Of a stretch of DNA of 64,000 bases, positions 1 to 12,504 are shown piece after piece. Made by a program: the position numbers and the translations under genes. Positions within the stretch are counted from its first letter, which is position 1; every line of letters starts with the position of its first letter. The stretch comes from Amblyomma americanum (lineage: Eukaryota > Arthropoda > Arachnida > Ixodida > Ixodidae). Under the pieces are notes generated by a model. It ran no database searches. It had not been told where the DNA came from and was given only the letters and a program-made list of their open reading frames with translations. The DNA lies in assembly GCF_052857255.1 (NCBI RefSeq), contig NC_135498.1, forward strand, positions 89,322,257-89,386,256. The letters run 5' to 3'.

Positions 1-828
1 GCAGCGGTGATAGTGCCAGGAAATGTCTCATGTCACCGTTTCAGGCTCATGCACAAAACGTCCTCTACGGCAACCGAATTGGCAGCCATACGAGAAGCCG
101 TCCTTTATATTGGTCACCAGCCAGCGCAGCAATGGACTATATTCTGCGACTCGAGATCGGCATTACAGGTCGTACAAACTTATCTAAAACCAAGAGCATG
201 CGAGCAGCTGGTTCAACAGATTGTGCTTTTGTTAGCCGAGGCTTTCCACCGCGGCCATATTATAAAGTTTCAATGGATACCGAGCCATTGCTGCATAGCG
301 GGAAACGAGCGTGCTGACGCCGAGGCTCGGATGGCACATAGTGATGGTGCTTTCATTGAGACAGCCTTTTCAAGATCGGACATTGGAGCCTTGTTGGCGC
401 ATTTAATGCAGGCGGCAATGCAGTCGCACTGGCATGATCCGAGTCATCAACAGGACCGCGTGTGTAAGCTTGACGCTGGCTCACGATTACATTTCCCATC
501 TGTGGTGGTGCGACGTCATGGGACTTTACTCCACCGGCTACGGCTTGGCGTTGCCTACACCAAACACTATCTTCACAAGATCGGCATCGAAAGTAACCCA
601 AAATGCGCACAGTGCAACACACCAGAGACTATTGGACACCTTCTTTGCGCGTGCCCGAAGTATACTTCTGAAAGAACAACATTGGAGGCGACCGTGAAAA
701 ACCTGGACTCTCGCCCTCTCTCTGAGGAAACTCTTCTGGGCGCAAGGACGAGACGTTCTGATTGGTGGCGTGTGACAAAAGCCCTGCTCAACTTTTTGTG
801 TGAAACAGGCCTGGATACTCGTTTGTGA
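1..828 (+). CDS. I-group LINE ORF2, C-terminal part: RNase H and zinc motif (5' end outside window)
   Basis: The reading frame is open to the left window edge and stops with TGA at 826-828, so this is the tail of a longer polyprotein. Visible RNase HI residues are the Glu in ATELAAIREAV, the Asp in IFCDSRSAL and the Asp in GNERADAEA. The first catalytic Asp would lie left of the window. WIPSHCCIAG is the usual His loop with an extra Cys. The C-terminal CAQCNTPETIGHLLCAC fits the CX2CX7HX4C zinc motif that closes ORF2 of RNase H-bearing LINEs. RNase H in these elements helps remove the RNA template during target-primed reverse transcription. The frame is undamaged over 275 codons, so this copy is fairly young or only 5'-truncated. 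The I-group assignment is by domain content; the exact clade is not settled. Confidence 0.85.
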   Translation, partial: AAVIVPGNVSCHRFRLMHKTSSTATELAAIREAVLYIGHQPAQQWTIFCDSRSALQVVQTYLKPRACEQLVQQIVLLLAEAFHRGHIIKFQWIPSHCCIAGNERADAEARMAHSDGAFIETAFSRSDIGALLAHLMQAAMQSHWHDPSHQQDRVCKLDAGSRLHFPSVVVRRHGTLLHRLRLGVAYTKHYLHKIGIESNPKCAQCNTPETIGHLLCACPKYTSERTTLEATVKNLDSRPLSEETLLGARTRRSDWWRVTKALLNFLCETGLDTRL

Positions 829-938
829 CCGCCTGTGCACAACCTACATGGTTAATGACATGTGTCGGTGTTGTGTTGCAGACACCAGTTTTGAGTTTTA
901 TGTGTGTCCAGTAACCGCGATGCGAGCGCCTGCCAGTG

Positions 939-982
<44 letters not shown>

Positions 983-1160
983 GCATAGACATCACCCGTG
1001 AAACTCATTGTATTATGCCATCATCAGCCTTCATTCACACTTTCCTTTTCCTCCTCTTCCCTTTCCCCTGTGTGGAGTAGCAGGCCAGGGCCCTGTTACC
1101 ACCGGCCGACCTCTCCGCCTTTCTTTCATTAAAATTCCCTTTCTTCTTCTTCTCTTCAAA
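829..1160 (+). mobile_element. LINE 3' UTR and simple-repeat tail
   Basis: This follows the RNase H ORF directly. It contains a GT microsatellite, a pyrimidine-rich stretch, TTTCTTTCATTAAAATTCCC and a short TTC repeat near 1141-1155. A 3' UTR ending in a simple repeat is normal for these LINEs. The exact 3' terminus is an estimate. Confidence 0.6.
941..984. repeat. (GT)n microsatellite
   Basis: Uninterrupted GT dinucleotides run from 941 to 977 and continue imperfectly (GCGTGTGC) to about 984. It lies within the LINE 3' UTR. Confidence 0.97.
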
Positions 1161-2777
1161 TCACACAGCACGCAGCATGGAGCGGGAATAATAGTGCGCG
1201 ATTTGCCGGCTAGTTGCATTACTCACTTTTGCATAGAAGGGGTAATCGGTTGACTGCCAGAGTATGTCTTGCATAGACATTAAGGGGAATTTTTACCGAG
1301 AAGTAGGGACAAGCACTCCATTTACTTGACTGGCACATCATGAAGCATGGCTAGGAGCATTAAATTGACATCATCCGTGACGTAATAAGATTGTTACCGA
1401 GAGGGTACAAAAAGAAGGTCAGAGGCCCCTGGGCTCAGACGCGCTCGTGCTGCCCTGTCCCGAATTATTGGTAATCGCGAATGCAGTTCCTTTCGGGAAC
1501 CCCACTGAAACTGGCCTTTTTTGGTTAGTCAGGGTTAGGGGCCGAGGGGCATGCCAAACCACAATTTCTGTTTTTCTTCCCTCGACCGTCACCATGTGTA
1601 CATTGAAAAATTTTGAAATTGTTACGCAAAAGCTGCGAAGACTATCATGTCTGAAATACAGCTAACAATGCGTGTAATAGTAAAGAAATCAAAGCTGTAA
1701 ATTACGCCAGCCGAGGCTGTGTGTTGCCAGTTGAAACAATATCTAGGAAGGCTCGTCGCTAACGGCAGCTGTTTGCAGCCACACACAAAGATGAGTAGGC
1801 AGAGGAACGGGATGTACGAGGAAGCAATCCTTGTCAATAAGCAAAAGCCTCGGAGAATGCACGATTCCGAGCTTGTGATACGAGGCGGCTGAAAGCGGCG
1901 GCATCACGAAAACATCGGCGAGAGTAATATAACGTTAGCGCTCTGCGACAGACCATGCTAGTGCTGCGTACCAGGTAATACTGTGCGCGAATGTAAAAGT
2001 GCAAGGCCGTCTGCAATGTATCTTACGCAGCGCTGCCTTCCGGCGACGAAGCCGGTCTTGAAGTGACTTCCCGTGGCACCCACATGACGACGGCACTTCA
2101 GAGGCACAGGGCACCCGGCCCCGTTGTGGCTATTTTTTTCTGACCCCGGGGGTGCCGGCACTGCATCGCAACAAGCAATGTGATTTAAAAATTTGACACA
2201 CATTCCAACGAAGATATGAATCAACAAACTTTTCGACCGCACCTCTTCACAGATGTCTACAGCTAGAGCAGAGCCCTTCACATCTGCATATGCAGTGAGT
2301 GGGTGGCTGCCAGCGTAGGTCCAGCCGAGAGGCAAAAACAGACACGAGATTATAGCTTGCAGTGTTTAGTTTCATTAGAAGTAATTGCAGGAGAGGAAAG
2401 CGAAGTGAAATAGGGAGGTAGATCTTGGGTAACTGACACATGGGCAACTCGCATGGCGGGGTTGTGAGCCGGCTAGCGATACTCCGATCTGCCGCGTGGT
2501 GTATAATGCATGAGAGCGTGGCAGACCCATCCACAGCAGGGAGTAAATGAGCGCTCCTTACAAGAGAACTGCGCAGCCTTCAAATATTGTAAAGGTTTCA
2601 AAAGTAATGGTCACTACCAAGAGTTCGTTACACTGTGGCTTTTTTTTTCTAAGAAAATTGTATTGTCACCATACTTGTTCGCCGGGTTGGTAACTAGCAT
2701 CCTTGTTGGTAATTAACAGATTATACCGCGTTCACTCCAGCTGGCCGCCAACTCTAATTTTTAAGCTAATTTATGTC
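1161..2777. other. Unannotated stretch, nothing recognised
   Basis: Both strands hold only short open frames with no family signature, the longest about 125 codons on the minus strand near 1958-2335. There is a poly-T run near 2641-2648. No SINE, LINE or transposase motif was recognised. Confidence 0.5.
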
Positions 2778-3222
2778 ACCATCAATTTCCTCCAGTTTAC
2801 AATGTATGGCGCACTCTAAACAGCGGATGAAAATTCGTTTGTGCGTTAAAAACAGACACCGACTGCGCGTGTCAATCTCTCATGTGTCCTTCCAGATAGA
2901 GAATTGCGCATGAGCTGCACAAGTTCGTGCTCGCAAGAGACCAACGGTGGATTGGCGTACATGCAAAGGGCGCACACGCGCAGAGAAATGTGAGGAAGTG
3001 TGGTCACATGGCCTGTCTGCCCATTCTCGCCATGTGCATGCACGTCTATCCACCGTTGGTCTCTTGCGAGCGTGAACTTGTGCAGCTCATGCGCAATTCT
3101 CTATCTGGAAGGACACATGAGAGATTGACACGCGCAGTGGGTGTCTGTTTTTAACGCACAAACGAATTTTCATTCACTGTTTAGAGTGTGCCACACCTTG
3201 TCAACTGGAGGAATGTGATGGT
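2778..3222. mobile_element. Long-TIR palindromic (foldback/MITE-like) element
   Basis: The left arm (about 2778-2971) is repeated as its reverse complement on the right (about 3029-3222). The ends pair ACCATCA (2778) with TGATGGT (3216). Long matching blocks include CACTCTAAACAG with its complement, and GCGCATGAGCTGCACAAG with its complement. The arms differ only at scattered bases, and the unpaired centre is about 60 bp. The arms contain no transposase and no meaningful frame. The shape fits a non-autonomous foldback element or long-TIR MITE. I could not define a target-site duplication, so the outer boundaries are those of the palindrome. Confidence 0.8.
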
Positions 3223-3223
3223 T

Positions 3224-3412
3224 TGGAACCAAATCTGCATGCGAGGGCACTCCGAAAAGCTTCTGCATCGATATTTTGGCCCCTACGAGGTTCTCCGGCA
3301 ACTAAGTGAGTTGAACTACGAAGTTCTATGCCAATAAACAGTTCGCTCCTCTAGACGGCCGACCTTCGAAGTCGTCGACGTTGCACGGATGAAGCCGTAC
3401 TATGCCCCCTAG
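3224..3412 (+). pseudogene. Ty3/Gypsy Pol remnant, C-terminal end of integrase
   Basis: One frame reads SEKLLHRYFGPYEVL followed by RQLSELNYEV from 3251. This is the conserved GPY/F region at the C-terminus of Ty3/Gypsy integrase. The frame breaks near 3330. After a shift, VVDVARMKPYYAP and a TAG stop at 3410-3412 match the typical end of Pol. The upstream part is missing: the palindromic element abuts at about 3222. The copy is therefore truncated and frameshifted. The family is clear; the lineage within Gypsy is not. Confidence 0.8.
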
Positions 3413-6400
3413 CGCTTCAGGCGTGTCTACAACAGATTTCAGACACATGCGACGTCTCTCCCTGCTTCCCATTGCTGCGGCACCGAGTCGGTCCTCTTCA
3501 GAGAGGAGTAATGCCACAGTACGGCCATACAGTGACGCCGTATCGCGGCCGAACTGTTTTACCTGGCGCTTGGCAAGCCGTGGACATGCTAGGGACTAGT
3601 GCTTTGTCGTCTTCCTCGCTTGAGCTCCCTGCAGTCTGACACGTCTCAGCAAGTCCGAGTAAAACTGTTTTTCGCACGTCAACTGTTCTTTTGAAAATAT
3701 TGCAACAAAAATACGTTCCCGTTTACACACGTTTTGTGTTGCATATTACGCTCAGATGTTTGAACTGTTGTTGCTGATTGTACAGCATAAATACTTTATA
3801 TTTTTTATGCCATTCGCTGCAAATTTTATATTCGTAAATAAAACAAGTTGACACACGCTTAGTTCTGTTTCCCTTTGAATTTGTGCTACTGTTCACCACT
3901 ATTAATTGACCTTGGCGATGCCGAAAGCAGTTTCTCGATACTTAAAGGTGGCCGTCTTATTTCACAGCACTGATTCATGAAGTTTCTACGTGATGAGGTT
4001 ACAACTGTTCATGAAGGTAACCGCATAGCAGCGGCCGAATATTACGAACGTTCCCACCTTACTGTGGCTCATGCCTCAAAAACTACAATGTGACCGCAAT
4101 GTTTGCGGATTACGTTCAAGCTTCAGCCATAACTTGACGAAATTCAACTTTTCATGAACTGTCTTCTTGAAGGATAGGGGTAAGCAAGTCGCCCGACAAC
4201 ACTCCGGACTGCATTGCACGCCATTCCTATTCTATAAATTTCAATTCCTGGAATATAGATCAACAATTTAGTCAAATAAATCTGTTTCATACTGAACCAA
4301 CGTTCTAGAAATTACGTGCTAATTATCTCCAAAGTGACTTATCGGGTACATATCAAAAGCCAATAAAAGATTACTCGGGCACTTTAGCAAAGCCGTTTTG
4401 CCTTGTGCACCTCTTCTTGACATGCAGGGAAAACCATCTGAGATATTGTGTACCCTTAACTGAGACACTCAGACCCTCTCCTCTCCTCTAGAGAGGAGAG
4501 ATAGCCAGGGAGATAAGTCTAGATAGACATTTTCCACCCCCTGAAAGTATGCTTCATCCTTGTCTTCCTTTCCCTCACTTCACCTCAGCAGCTAATCCGT
4601 TTGTACCCTTACTCTCCTCTTTCTCCTCCTCCCCCATTTCTCACTCCACTCTCAATTGGCAGATGTTAACTTGCAACAAGGATGCGCCAAGAAAGCCTCA
4701 CCATTTTTAGCATGGACATGATTGCCAGACTAGTACAGGAGGTCGCAGCCGACGAAGTGCTGCCGCTCTATAGGGCGTTCCCACATCCAAAGCGCTGCTG
4801 CTGTCTGCGAAAGCCATGCATACAAGCATTACAGCGAGCCACAGAAGAGCGCTGGAAGCTTAAATAGACAGTTAGCGAGAAAATCTTCACTAGTCAATGG
4901 GCTCAGATAACTGATTAGCCTCTAGGCTCTCCATAGGCATATCATAAGCCACTTGTTCCGTCTGTTATAGCCCCTTAGTGTTTAATTGTGCTGTAGACAA
5001 GACAGATGCATGCGGGAATGCTTATTGCCTAGGTGGTAACAGTTATTTGCAAATGCCGATGATACGTTGGACAGTGACGGGTTGAGTGACAATCGAAATC
5101 ATGCCTTGGACAATAAGCTGGAGTTAACCTATCTTGCGTAAAGTACAAAAGGCTTTACCTTGCATATCCAGGGCAGCCCATCGCGTCCCAGTTAGATGCG
5201 TCAAAGTTTTATTCGCTCAGAAGTAGGTGAGACTAGGAATGGATCCTTCCAATAAATTTGAAAATTATGTTGAAACATTTTTGAATAAAGAAAAGGCTGT
5301 GGTTCAACATGGCTTGAACTTAGTGTTCGAGCCAAAGCTCTGTCAAGCATGTCTCCACTGTCTGAAATCCAAAGTCAAGGTCAAGGGTCAAGATTAGGTG
5401 CTGAATGGTTATAGTCATATGATCACTAGCTCATACTACCGTAGTTTGGGCCATACCGCCATGCACTTAAGTTCCGTTTGACCTTGTGAGGCATTGAAGG
5501 TCATTGTCTTAGCCACATAGAAATCAGAAGTTGTCCCCCGAGGAGTAGAGCTCCCGCCATAAAACGAAACATTTCTCGTGAGTGAGAGAGATGAGTGATT
5601 CGAAATTTTTTCAGGAGTGGAAGCAAATTTACGCCGTTCACAAAATCGCTACTGCACGGCCAGAAAACCATATGGAGACGTTTGCAGCCTAACAGCGTTT
5701 TTATATTTCGCCTTCATCGATATACAGTAGTGAACCAAAAAAGATATATTACAGCGAAAGCTCTAGCACGCTAGTCCAAAGACTCGTGGCAGAAGGCGAG
5801 CGGGCACGACTGCCTAACGGGGCCGCCTTACCGAGGCCCATGGCAGGGATTCCTTCGTCGAGCGTGTGCGTGGCCCCTGCCGCGACGAGCCTGGAGTAGC
5901 TGCGGCCGAGGTGTCGTCTGCGTTGGTTTGGCCGGCTGTTCCCTGTGCGTGGACCCGTCGGGCTCTCGGGCTCTGCGTAGTATCGACACAGGGAATTTAG
6001 CATCGTCGAATTCGTGCTACCATATAAGTGACGTCCATTCGCAGTCTGGCAGTGACTGACAGGTGAGGCCAGTTTTTGTGTTTCATGAAAAGTGGTCACT
6101 GCTATAATTTTTCAGTTTAAATACTCAAGAATAAAGCGTACACAGTCGAACCCGATAACAGCGTTCGAAATTAAGCTGAGATGTTTAGACCCACTTGGCG
6201 CCTATAATGGCACATTCTCGTTAAAGTACGGATGTTTGCATGGCTTGAACGAAGACAAAGCGCGAAGCAGGGGTGAATCCAACTGATAGCCTTGCGCAGC
6301 CAAGCTCGTCGTTTTACAGCGCGCAGTTTTTCCGACGCGTCCAAACGTTGGAATCAACAGAATCGGCGGCCATTGAAGCGATCATTCTGAGAGCATCTCT

Positions 6401-7119
6401 TTCGAGCACAGCCTTCTAGTATTTCGCCTTTCGAACCTCGTTTAAAGTAACTCACATCGTTCCGCAGCCTCACTGGGACAACAGCGGTCAAGAATTTTCG
6501 CGACGTGCCAGCGCGTGGCGAAAATGCATCTCTGCGCCGACGTAACAGGGCTCTTTCGTTTCTCGCAACCTCTCAAACCTACCTTCCGCGTGCCGTGCGT
6601 AGATCTGAACCTGCGCCAAGTGCCGCTTCGCCACCCGCGTGGCGTCTGCTCTAGGCGCCATCGTGGACAAAGCAGATCGCGTTACCTACTTTCAGGGCAC
6701 CTCTGCATGCGAGTCACCAGCCACATATTTTCCCGAATTTTTATATTGCGCAAGCAATAAGGCCCTGACTCAACGACTTCCACGATCTTAGCCTGAAACC
6801 TGCTTGACTCTGCCAGGTGGTCGACCACCTACTCCCCGGGTTGTGTGGCAACGGGCGCACTCAGTCTAAAAGTTGCCTGACCTTGAAAACCAAGCCTCGG
6901 ACTGAAGCCGAGGAGAAAGCCGCAGTGCTAGCCAACTTGGTTGGCATTTGGCCTACCCACGATAAATCGTCCGTCATTTTTATCTTGTGTTCTTCATAGG
7001 AGTGATCCGTAATCTCAAACAAGCGCATGCTGAAAAAAAAACTAAGGGGATGGGATGGCGTTACTGGGTTAAGGGCGATATACGCGAAATGGCTAATTCT
7101 CCACATAAGATCCATAGAT
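3413..7119. other. Mostly AT-rich, no gene recognised; possible Gypsy 3' UTR/LTR at its start
   Basis: The first 250-300 bp after the Gypsy stop could be its 3' UTR and LTR, but no second LTR is present to prove this. Beyond that lie AT-rich DNA, a CT-rich patch (about 4470-4650), a GC-rich patch at 5750-6060 and another near 6500-6710. A 61-codon frame at 4682-4867 has no recognisable homologue. Confidence 0.4.
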
Positions 7120-7365
7120 CGCTGGAAGTCCTCATACCACTACTCGTGCAGTGGTGGAGCGGCTAGGTGAGGAGCCACTGCCCTGAAATGGCAGGTGCTG
7201 CAACCGGTGGGGCTTGTGAGACCCGAATGGTTTTTCCCAAGCAGCCTCTCGCGACCAGTCAATAAGTGCCACCTGCCATGGTGGCCAGTTCGCTCACAAT
7301 TCGGTGGGCAGATTGCGATGACGCCAGAAGGGCATGTGACCAGGTGGCCCACCTTGGTTGCTTCA
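7120..7365 (+). mobile_element. Family-2 tRNA-like SINE, copy a
   Basis: It opens CTGGAAGTCCTCATACCAC and continues with CGTGCAGTGGTGGAGCGG, a degenerate RNA polymerase III A box. The landmarks shared with the other copies follow: TGGCAGGTGCTGC, GGGGCTTGTGAGACCC, CTCTCGCGACCAGTCAAT, CCACCTGCCATGGTGG, TTCGCTCACAATTCGG and GTGACCAGGTGGCCCACC. No coding capacity is expected. It is related to the copies at 23925-25150 and 48172-48345. Confidence 0.75.
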
Positions 7366-10300
7366 GCAGCCGGATGTTCTGACCGCTCCAGCTACGACAC
7401 ATTAAACCGTCACCAACACTGACGCAACGCATTTTTTTTCGACAAAGTGGTACTAACGCCCTAGCGTTACAGTGAACAAAAAGGGCCCTAGTTTGAGAAT
7501 GACCACTCCTCCTAGTCGCGAGGACGGTTTAATATTCAGGCCTCCGCGAAAAATCCGTTTATGGTAAGCACAAAGAAACAAAAGAAATGTGCGAGGCATT
7601 GTTCCCGTGAAGGAAGCAAGCAAGAATACTAATGCTTGGCAACAATATCAGATCCATCCTCGAGTTCAGCAGTCAACGAGGCTAATGCGATTGAAATTGC
7701 CGTCCGAGGAGATCATGTTATGTAAACGTTCTCACGTCAACCATAGTAGGCTATACACATCAGGGTGAAGCCCTGCGAACAAGTGGGTATGCCAGACATG
7801 AATGCAGAAGGGGACATTGCGTGGAAAGCGCGGACCAACGCACAAACGACACTCCTCTGGAGCAATCTCCGGAGGGTGTACCTTCGGGAACGCACCGCTA
7901 AAAATTTATCTCCTACCTGTAATACTAGAAACTCCCACTCAGCACTTTCCGCAATCAAGAACCCAGCAACCATAGCATTCGCAAAGGATGCTTGATCCCT
8001 AGGCCCCCGTACGTTGCAGTTGCCTAGTGGATATCGTGTTACCTGTCTTTAGCTCTTTCTTCAGTTCTCTGCCGGTGGCGTCGGTGTCCACAACACCACC
8101 GCCGGGCAGCACCGGATCAATCTTTACCTTAGGACACCCACCGGTGAAAGTGCACCTACGTCTTAAGGGGCCAACACCTTCCCAGTACAAGGCGTATTGT
8201 CTCACAACTAGAGCATCGCTGTGCTAGCCTAGTTGTTCCACATTAATGTGTCAACTCAACTATGCCCTCATTTATTCGTGGTCACAAGCAAACTCTACTC
8301 GGGATCATTCGCATTACAAACAGGTAACCAACCTGTGAATTGTGGTCTGTTTGTGTCAAACGCAAATATAAAAAAGAGCATTTCTTTCCCGTCATAATGC
8401 TTAGCACAGTCGCATTTTACGCAGAGGCCTTAGCATTCCAATGTTCTCCGCAACCAGGAGGACTGATCATCCTCACATTCGGAGGCTTGTTGTCTGCTCG
8501 TTCAACCCGAGCGCTTCGGAAATTTAGGGTCAGGGCTGTGAAGAGCACGAAAGCAAAAAAAGTAGAAAGATTGTTTTCGCACGCATGTTGAGTACCCTGG
8601 AAAGGGGCGACGCGATCCGCTTCACACATCACGGCGGTTCTACGAAGGCTAGACCAGAGGCCTGGCGGATGACGAAGCCGCAACTGGCGCCGGTAGCGAC
8701 CCCCGTACAGCATGTGTAGGGCAGGAGTGAATGTACACAGGCTGAGGTTATGCACGGCTGCAGTTCTGCCACGCGCTCGCACGTCCGGCAAGCTTTTGAT
8801 AACGACTCTGCCTCACTTTCTTTCCACCGGCACGGATCCGGCTCCTTCTCAGGGAAGTTTCCTATGGGAAAGAGCTACCGATTGAACACCCTGCTTGCGC
8901 TGGGCGCCATCCGCTCTTCTGGACTGTGGCTTGCGAAGTACGTAAAAGGCAGCAACGCGGCGCCTTCTCTATGTGTTACAACGAAGTGCGCCTCCGGCTG
9001 GTTGATGACAGTTTGCAGTGCACATGTTTAGTCACCATTTTTTGCGTCGGTCATATAGAGTGAAGAAAAGCAGAAAACGGTTGGCGCAGAACTTTTTCTA
9101 ATCTGCAAAAATACAACCTTGTAGAAACAAATCGTGAGTGCTTATTGCAGATAAAGGAGGCTCAAGTATCATGTCCAATATTCTCGGGAAATTTTTTTTT
9201 AAATTCTAAGATACTGTTAGGAAAATATAAGAGTAATTGTTCATTGTTGTGATAAGTAGAAAAATCTATCTTTTAAAGTGTTTCCATCGATCGCATCCAA
9301 CAGCTAAGACTGCTGTAGGAAACGAATGGGGAAAGCTTTTGACGATAGCAAAAATATTAATAGAACAGAAATACAAGACTGCTGTCGGGTGACCAGCAGA
9401 TATATAGATTATTATAGTGATATTTACATTACATGAAAAAACTGCTTTCATGAATGGTTTAGCGCTAAAAATGCTTTTGTCTCCAATATCTTGTTACGGG
9501 AAAGCAAACCGATTACTTATTTCCTCAACTAAATACAACGGAATTCGAAATAAGGACCTCGCTTATCATTTTTGTCCCGCATCTCTAGTTAGCAAATGTA
9601 TTTAACTTGTTCATTATGCTAAACACATTGTCTTGGAAGTATAACAATTTTAATGAAAAAAACAGCGCATCGTCGCTGGCGGAAGAAAGCCAATTTATTG
9701 TAAAAAAAGATAAAAAGAAGAGAGGTCATGAAGCTGAGCCTTTTTCACTGTGCTTGGTCGAGGAGATGGGAAAGGCGCTGTATCGTTATCTGGCTTCTCT
9801 TATCTTTAATCTATGGCTACACTATTGCAAGACCGGCTCGTACACGTGGCCAGGACAATCGGGACAGCCCGGCGCAGGATACCACAAGCACCTAGTAAGC
9901 GGAGCAGGCCTTCTGCGCACCCTACATTGAGTGTTCGGGTTTTGGTTCGATGGCGCCAGCTGCCAACGAACTGCGGCAGAGCGAACAGCAGGTCTGGCTC
10001 ACCGAACAGCAGCTCTGCGAATGGCCCTTGCGGGGGCTGTCTGTCCGGCGCAGGTGGTGCCTTCAGCTGCCTTCCCTCCGCGGGCTGTGCTAGAAGCCCG
10101 GCACTCGGCAGGCTCGTGGGCCCGGCTTTTAGCTGGCCTGCATGGCATGGGCGCAAGGAATGATGTGTGGCATGCTGAGAGATGTTTCTCGTCCCTTTCC
10201 AGCTTAGCAGCGATGACCGCTCTAATCATGACTCGGCATTTTCTGCAAACAAGCATGGTGCTTCTACCGGGAGAGGTCGATCAGGGCCACTTTGGGAGAT

Positions 10301-12504
10301 TTATTCGGTAACATGGTTCCCACATGAGCGTTATGAACGGAGGTCTGAATGCGATTTCCCATGAATAGACTAGCCACAGCTTGGTCGGTAGACCACTGGT
10401 ACCACCAGCGGCGCAGCAGACTCAAAACCCGAATGTGTGCGGAAGCATTATATTTTCCATGTCATGCAGATCCTGGCGTGTATGCTTTTATTGCTGTGCT
10501 ATAAGAGTGTTTGTGCTAGCGCACATGAGTAATATGATTTCTTTTGTGTTTATAAGCAAGCAATCATTTCGTTGTCTGCAAGTCATGTATTCACAATTCT
10601 TGCTTGATTTGCATTAAGTCTAAGTACAGAAACTGCTCAGTTCCGCTAATGATTTTTGTGGGCGTATGCAGTTTTTCGGCCTGCCTTTGGTAGCAGGCAG
10701 AACATGGCTGACATTAAATGGCATGACTTCAATAGCTGAGAGGCCGGGACTCATAGCTGGGACGCAAGAACAAAATCTGAAATGATCGAAAATTGAGCCT
10801 TTTGTTTCTGTGGCGTCGTATCACCGCGTAGCTCTTACTGGGGCGAATATTCCTACGGGAGAAAGGCTATTTTGGCAGGGAAAAAATAATTTATGAAGTC
10901 CAGTGTCTTTGACACACTCCGTACTAATGTACAGTTTGGGGAAAGACAAGACACACGCGATATGGCGATGCGGGGCATCGCAAGTTCGTGACACTAGACA
11001 GGAATCTCCAGTTGCAAAATAGCAGGACTGCCTCGTTCTCTTGACATCCCGGTTTGGGACAGCACAAGTTCTGAGCAACCTATAACACATTCCTTTCTTG
11101 CAACCATCATTGAGCAATCGACGCCCGGCTTCCGAGGCACCATCAGTAGGCCTCAATTCAGCGATAGCGAATAGCGAGAAGGCGGAGGCTCACCGAACTG
11201 CACCGAGCGCAGCATCTCTCTGTCGACCTGTACCTCCAGCAGGGGAGAGGGCTCATGATTCATGTTGCGGGACCTCAGTCGAGTGGCTGGTCCACCCTCG
11301 TCGCAGGTGATGGCCCTGGGTGCATCGTTTCGCCTGCACAGGATGAACACACAGAATTCCGAGCCTCATGATTTATCCCGGTTGGTGCATGACGAGTTTG
11401 CAAGAAATCCTTGCAATGTCTCAAGTCAATTACATGAAAGGCGGTCCATTTCAAATTGAACTGAATAAGAGTGGATTGTTATTTTATCAGGGTAAACACC
11501 GAAGTATTTACGAGAAAAAATATTCTGCATTCACTGATCGATTCAAGTTATACATTACGGTCTGAAGCGTCTTGCCTATCTTCCTCGACACATATGTAAT
11601 CAAGCTAACCGGATCACATTTGAAAATTAACTCAGAAACTGCAGAAATATTGCGACATGTTTTACAGCGCACGCTCAGACAGGTTGTATAGTTTTCCGCT
11701 CAAAACTATAGAGAAGTCGAAGCGTGCATTATTTATGAGCCATATTCAAAATCTGGAATTTAGCAGAGTCATTCGCCATCTAGCTCATTTTTTAACATTA
11801 AGCACATTTACTAGACAAAACTAAAGTCTTAACGTATTATATTTTCCATTTTCTAGGTAGGTGTTTCAAGAGCAGAAAAAGTGGACTCTAAATTCTGAAC
11901 ATTTTTTTATTTGCTGCGTTTGAAATTCGTTTCGAGAATGCATCCGTCAATAAACACAGTGGTCTATTTGCTATTTAGGTAACGTCAAAAAAAACTACCT
12001 GAATTTCGAGCTACAAAACATTTCCTTTTCTAGCGCCAAAATTAAAAGTTTTTCAAGAGCCGCAAAACAAGTCCATGTAACAAGCCGGAATCGATACTTT
12101 CTTGGAAGGATAGGTAACTTTCTTTTGCATGATTGAAGGCGTAATTGTGAAGGGGCGTAATAAGCGAATGAGCGTAATAGCTTTTACACGCCACTGCCGG
12201 CTGAACGTTACACTGATGCAACTCCTTTGCGATCTTCGACTGTGTTGAATTGGTTTCAGTAGTGTAGTACATTCATGCGACGTCGATGATCTTTTCGTGC
12301 CGCTTCCCGCGTTGGATAGCGAAGTGTTATTAACACCGGGCAAACAGACGACGAATGTAGAACGAGCCGCATGGCGCGGGTTGCGTGTACTGGGTAGTTA
12401 ATGATCGCGCGCTTGTGCGGGTGTGCGTGGGGGGGAGGGCGCAGCGGTGTGCGGGGGGACTGCGCAGGGTGGGCGAATGTGCGCGTGCAATGGTTGTGTG
12501 TAGC
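7366..12504. other. Unannotated stretch, nothing firmly recognised
   Basis: Short open frames occur at 8417-8791 (minus), 9931-10311 (plus) and 9806-10156 (minus) in GC-richer patches, but none shows a motif I can name. AT-rich DNA dominates 9040-9700 and 11460-12060. A G-rich run at 12429-12477 has several GGG tracts. No repeat family was recognised. Confidence 0.4.

Noticed and set aside
800..988. Frame ending in a Val/Cys repeat
   Set aside because: It is a translation of the GT microsatellite.
2846..3154. Two similar open frames on opposite strands ending with the same residues
   Set aside because: They are mirror translations of the palindrome arms, not genes.
4471..4502. Apparent CTCTCC/GGAGAG palindrome
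   Set aside because: Exact pairing covers only the central CTCTAGAG; the rest is CT/GA composition.
5749..6099. Minus-strand 116-codon frame in a GC-rich patch
   Set aside because: No recognisable motif or supporting context; composition alone explains the frame.
9806..10311. GC-rich overlapping frames on both strands, considered as a host exon or transposase
   Set aside because: No domain, splice-site pattern or transposase motif could be supported.
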